Below, piece by piece: positions 61,134-64,000 of a stretch of 64,000 nucleotides of DNA. The DNA is from Neurospora intermedia. Taxonomy: Eukaryota; Ascomycota; Sordariomycetes; Sordariales; Sordariaceae. The position numbers and the translations under genes are program-made. The notes beneath the pieces were generated by a model, which was not told the origin of the DNA, did no database searches, and worked only from the letters and a program-made list of their open reading frames with translations. The stretch lies in the NCBI GenBank assembly GCA_037102815.1, contig BTPP01000009.1, positions 1,240,001 to 1,304,000 of the forward strand. The letters run 5' to 3'. The first letter of the stretch is position 1. Each line of letters begins with the position of its first letter.

Positions 61134-63509
61134 ATGACCAGGAAAATACCAAGTCTGGTCCGCCCGACCCATGGCGGCGAGCGCTATGAACTCACCAACC
61201 CCACAACCATGCCCAAGGCCGCTGGCTTCCTATGGAACCAAAAGATGATGATTCAGATCACCTGCCGTGGTTTTGCGACTGCCCAGTTCATGCAGCCCGA
61301 GCCTGCAAAGTACGCCTATGCGCCCAATATCGAGGCCAAGACCTTCATGCAACCGGAGCCGAACTACTACGCCCACCATCCTGGCCGCTTTGTATACATC
61401 AAGGATGAGGAGACCGGCCAGCTTTTCTCTGCTCCCTACGAACCCGTCCGCGCCCCACACGACCGCTTCGTCTTCTCCGCCGGCAAGACTGACGTCTTCT
61501 GGGTCATCGAGTCGATGGGAGTCCGCGTGGAGATGACCATGGGCCTCCCTACCAACCATGTTGCCGAACTCTGGACCATCAAAGTCAAAAACCTTTCAAG
61601 CCGTCCTCGGAAACTCAGTGTGACCCCCTTCTTCCCCATTGGATACATGTCGTGGATGAACCAGTCGGCCGAGTGGAACCATGACCTCAACGGAATTGTT
61701 GCCAGCTGTGTCACCCCTTACCAGAAGGCCGCCGATTACTTCAAGAACAAGTATCTCAAGGACAAGACCTACTTCCTTTGTGAGATCCCTCCTGACTCCT
61801 GGGAAGCCAGTCAGCAAGCCTTTGAAGGTGAGGGTGGTCTTCACAACCCCAGTGCCTTACAAGACAGGAATCTTAGCGGTAGTGATGCGCGGTATGAAAC
61901 TCCCACGGCAGCTGTGCAATACAAGATTGCTCTTGGCACGGGCGAGCAACAAGAGTACCGGTTCCTCTTTGGCCCCGCCTGTGATGAAGCTGAGATCGGA
62001 GCCATGCGGTCCAAGTACCTAAGCAAGGAAGGTTTCGAACAGACTGCAGCCGACTATGCCGCTTACATGGCCCGTGGGCGCGGATGTCTCCGCGTGGAAA
62101 CCCCAGATAAGGATCTCGACAACTTCATCAACAACTGGCTGCCCCGACAGGTCTACTACCACGGCGATGTCAACCGCTTAACCACTGATCCACAAACACG
62201 CAACTACCTACAGGACAACATGGGCATGAACTACATCAAACCCGAAGTATCCCGCAGGGCTTTCCTCACAGCCATTGCCCAGCAAGAAGCTACCGGCGCC
62301 ATGCCCGACGGCATCCTTTTGGTTGAGGGTGCCGAGCTCAAATACATCAACCAGGTACCTCACACTGATCACTGTGTGTGGTTGCCAGTTACACTGGAGG
62401 CATACCTCAACGAGACCGGTGATTACGGCTTGCTAAAGGAGAAAGTGCCGAGTGCCAACGGCGACAAGTTCACCGTCTTCGAGCGCTTCTGCCGTGCTAT
62501 GGACTGGTTGCTCAAGTCTCGTGACCATCGTGGTCTGAGTTACATTGCCCAGGGTGACTGGTGTGATCCCATGAACATGGTGGGCTACAAGGGCAAGGGT
62601 GTTTCTGGCTGGCTCACTCTGGCCACGGCCTTTTCCCTCAACATTTGGGCCAAGGTTTGCGATCATGAAGGCGAGACCGATCTCGCCAAGCGCTTCCGTG
62701 AGGGTGCCGACGCATGCAACGCTGCTGCAAACGAGCATCTTTGGGACGGCGAATGGTTTGCTCGCGGCATCACTGACGACAATGTTGTCTTTGGCATCAA
62801 AGAGGACAAGGAAGGCCGCATCTGGTTGAACCCTCAGTCCTGGTCCATCCTCAGCGGTGCTGCCAGCCCTGAACAGATTGACAAGATGTTGCCCCAAATT
62901 GACTTGCATCTCAATACACCATATGGTATTCAGATGTTCGGCCCCCCTTACACCAAGATGCGCGAGGATGTTGGTCGCGTAACGCAAAAGGCCATTGGCT
63001 CGGCCGAGAACGCCGCTGTGTACAACCACGCTGGAATCTTCTTCATCCATAGTATGTACGAGCTTGGAGCACAACAAGACCGAGCATTTACCCTGTTACG
63101 GCAAATGCTCCCTGGTCCTACCGACGCCGACTATATCCAACGAGGCCAGCTACCCATCTATATTCCCAACTATTACCGAGGTGCCTGGAAGGAGTTCCCA
63201 CGCACCGCTGGCCGGTCCAGTCAGTTGTTCAACACCGGTACCATCTCTTGGGTTTACCGCTGCATCATTGAAGGGCTCTGTGGTTTGCGCGGCGATAGTG
63301 AAGGTCTGCTCATCCGGCCACAGCTACCGAGCTCCTGGAACAACATGAAGGCCACTCGCGAGTTTCGGGGCGCCACCTTCAATGTCGACATTCGTCGTGG
63401 CAATGTCAAGGAGGTCACTGTCAGGAATGGCGACAAGGTCCTGCCTGAGCCTCACGTCAAGGACATCGAACCAGGACAGACGTACAACCTCACAGTGATC
63501 ATTCCGTAG
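61134..63509 (+). CDS. ndvB: GH94 cellobionic acid phosphorylase, 791 aa
   Basis: The enzyme phosphorolyses cellobionic acid (4-O-beta-D-glucosyl-D-gluconate), giving alpha-glucose 1-phosphate and gluconate. This feeds products of lytic polysaccharide monooxygenases and cellobiose dehydrogenase into metabolism. It is a single exon; the start MTRKIPSLVRPTHGGERYEL is chosen over the in-frame ATG at 61032 because homology-like sequence begins here. The N-terminal beta-sandwich is residues about 10-300. The catalytic (alpha/alpha)6 barrel contains NMGMNYIKPEVSRRAF, the region TDHCVWLPVTLEAYL, and GDWCDPMN at residues 474-481, equivalent to the family DWxD that carries the general acid Asp. The C-terminal beta-domain ends near NLTVIIP. 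There is no signal peptide, so it is cytosolic. It probably corresponds to N. crassa NCU09425 (recalled, unchecked). Cellobiose phosphorylase is the close alternative. Confidence 0.95.
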   Translation: MTRKIPSLVRPTHGGERYELTNPTTMPKAAGFLWNQKMMIQITCRGFATAQFMQPEPAKYAYAPNIEAKTFMQPEPNYYAHHPGRFVYIKDEETGQLFSAPYEPVRAPHDRFVFSAGKTDVFWVIESMGVRVEMTMGLPTNHVAELWTIKVKNLSSRPRKLSVTPFFPIGYMSWMNQSAEWNHDLNGIVASCVTPYQKAADYFKNKYLKDKTYFLCEIPPDSWEASQQAFEGEGGLHNPSALQDRNLSGSDARYETPTAAVQYKIALGTGEQQEYRFLFGPACDEAEIGAMRSKYLSKEGFEQTAADYAAYMARGRGCLRVETPDKDLDNFINNWLPRQVYYHGDVNRLTTDPQTRNYLQDNMGMNYIKPEVSRRAFLTAIAQQEATGAMPDGILLVEGAELKYINQVPHTDHCVWLPVTLEAYLNETGDYGLLKEKVPSANGDKFTVFERFCRAMDWLLKSRDHRGLSYIAQGDWCDPMNMVGYKGKGVSGWLTLATAFSLNIWAKVCDHEGETDLAKRFREGADACNAAANEHLWDGEWFARGITDDNVVFGIKEDKEGRIWLNPQSWSILSGAASPEQIDKMLPQIDLHLNTPYGIQMFGPPYTKMREDVGRVTQKAIGSAENAAVYNHAGIFFIHSMYELGAQQDRAFTLLRQMLPGPTDADYIQRGQLPIYIPNYYRGAWKEFPRTAGRSSQLFNTGTISWVYRCIIEGLCGLRGDSEGLLIRPQLPSSWNNMKATREFRGATFNVDIRRGNVKEVTVRNGDKVLPEPHVKDIEPGQTYNLTVIIP

Positions 63510-64000
63510 CTAGACACTAGTTTGTGGTGTATAATCGTCCGATATCCTGCGCTGCTGCGACGTTGGAAAAGAAGATAGAAAAAACACAAGCTGGGCTTTC
63601 GGTTGAAGATCAGTTGGTGTAGCATTTTGGGTGGCTGTTTGTTTCCATGTTCGCATACGGTGCCATGGTGTTCCCAATGTAGAAATGATTCGTGTGGATA
63701 CTCATTTGGGGAAGAAAGATCGGTCCAGGCACCAGCTTTGTTGGGGTGATGGTGTTGTTGCTTACTGTTTGTAGCCAGCCCCATAGCAATGGTGATGGCG
63801 ATTGATTCTGCCCCTTACCTTACCTGGCTGTCAATACGAGCTTGCGTAACATCGCTGTCGATAGTGTTCAATGTTGGCGTTGAGATTACTCAGCCCAATA
63901 TTGACCCCAAGATCCCATGGTTCACAGAAGTTATTCCAAGCTTACTCATCACACCGTGACAGCCATGTATAAGAGGCCAAGCTCAAAGTATCCTTTTGAG
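63510..64000. other. Right edge, no gene seen
   Basis: This is the 3-prime region of the GH94 gene. No coding frame, RNA gene or repeat is supported. Confidence 0.45.

Overview
The window looks like nuclear DNA of a filamentous ascomycete, most probably Neurospora or a close relative. Genes are widely spaced. Introns are short (52-79 bp) with GTAAGT/GTACGT-type donors and CTAAC/CTGAC-like branch sites. The gene content also fits: a reducing polyketide synthase, an OPT transporter, a Git3/cAMP-receptor-like GPCR, a GH94 cellobionic acid phosphorylase and a U5 snRNP Dib1 protein. I did not see a tRNA, rRNA, CRISPR or intact transposon.

Layout. 0-3 kb holds broken coding relics on both strands and a 29-bp direct repeat. 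2.97-5.20 kb (minus) is an unrecognised 717-codon gene. 8.70-9.96 kb (plus) is a flavohemoglobin. A 5.1-kb gap with a perfect 13-bp hairpin follows. 15.08-22.96 kb (plus) is a four-exon reducing PKS (KS-AT-DH-degenerate MT-KR-ACP). 25.25-26.62 kb (plus) is aldose 1-epimerase. After a 4.2-kb gap, 30.80-33.47 kb (plus) is an OPT/isp4 transporter. 34.85-36.75 kb (minus) is a DUF3405 type II membrane protein. 39.20-42.98 kb holds three minus-strand genes: Dib1, a Cys-motif protein and a GH18 chitinase. 45.16-47.17 kb (plus) is a salicylate-hydroxylase-like FAD monooxygenase, and 48.53-50.60 kb (plus) is an NTF2-like/FMO fusion. 51.61-53.00 kb (plus) is a secreted single-pass membrane protein. 55.85-57.65 kb (plus) is the GPCR. 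61.13-63.51 kb (plus) is the GH94 phosphorylase.

How the genes may work together. Aldose 1-epimerase, the OPT transporter and the cellobionic acid phosphorylase are families known in N. crassa to respond to growth on cellulose, so the window carries part of a plant-biomass programme. The GPCR is of the carbon/cAMP-sensing type. The PKS stands alone without clear tailoring genes beside it, which suits a developmental or orphan metabolite role better than a large toxin-type cluster. Dib1 is housekeeping.

Limits. Exon joins were worked out by eye from splice consensus and reading-frame continuity. Names rest on motifs and family knowledge, not on searches. N. crassa locus numbers, where given, are recalled and unchecked.
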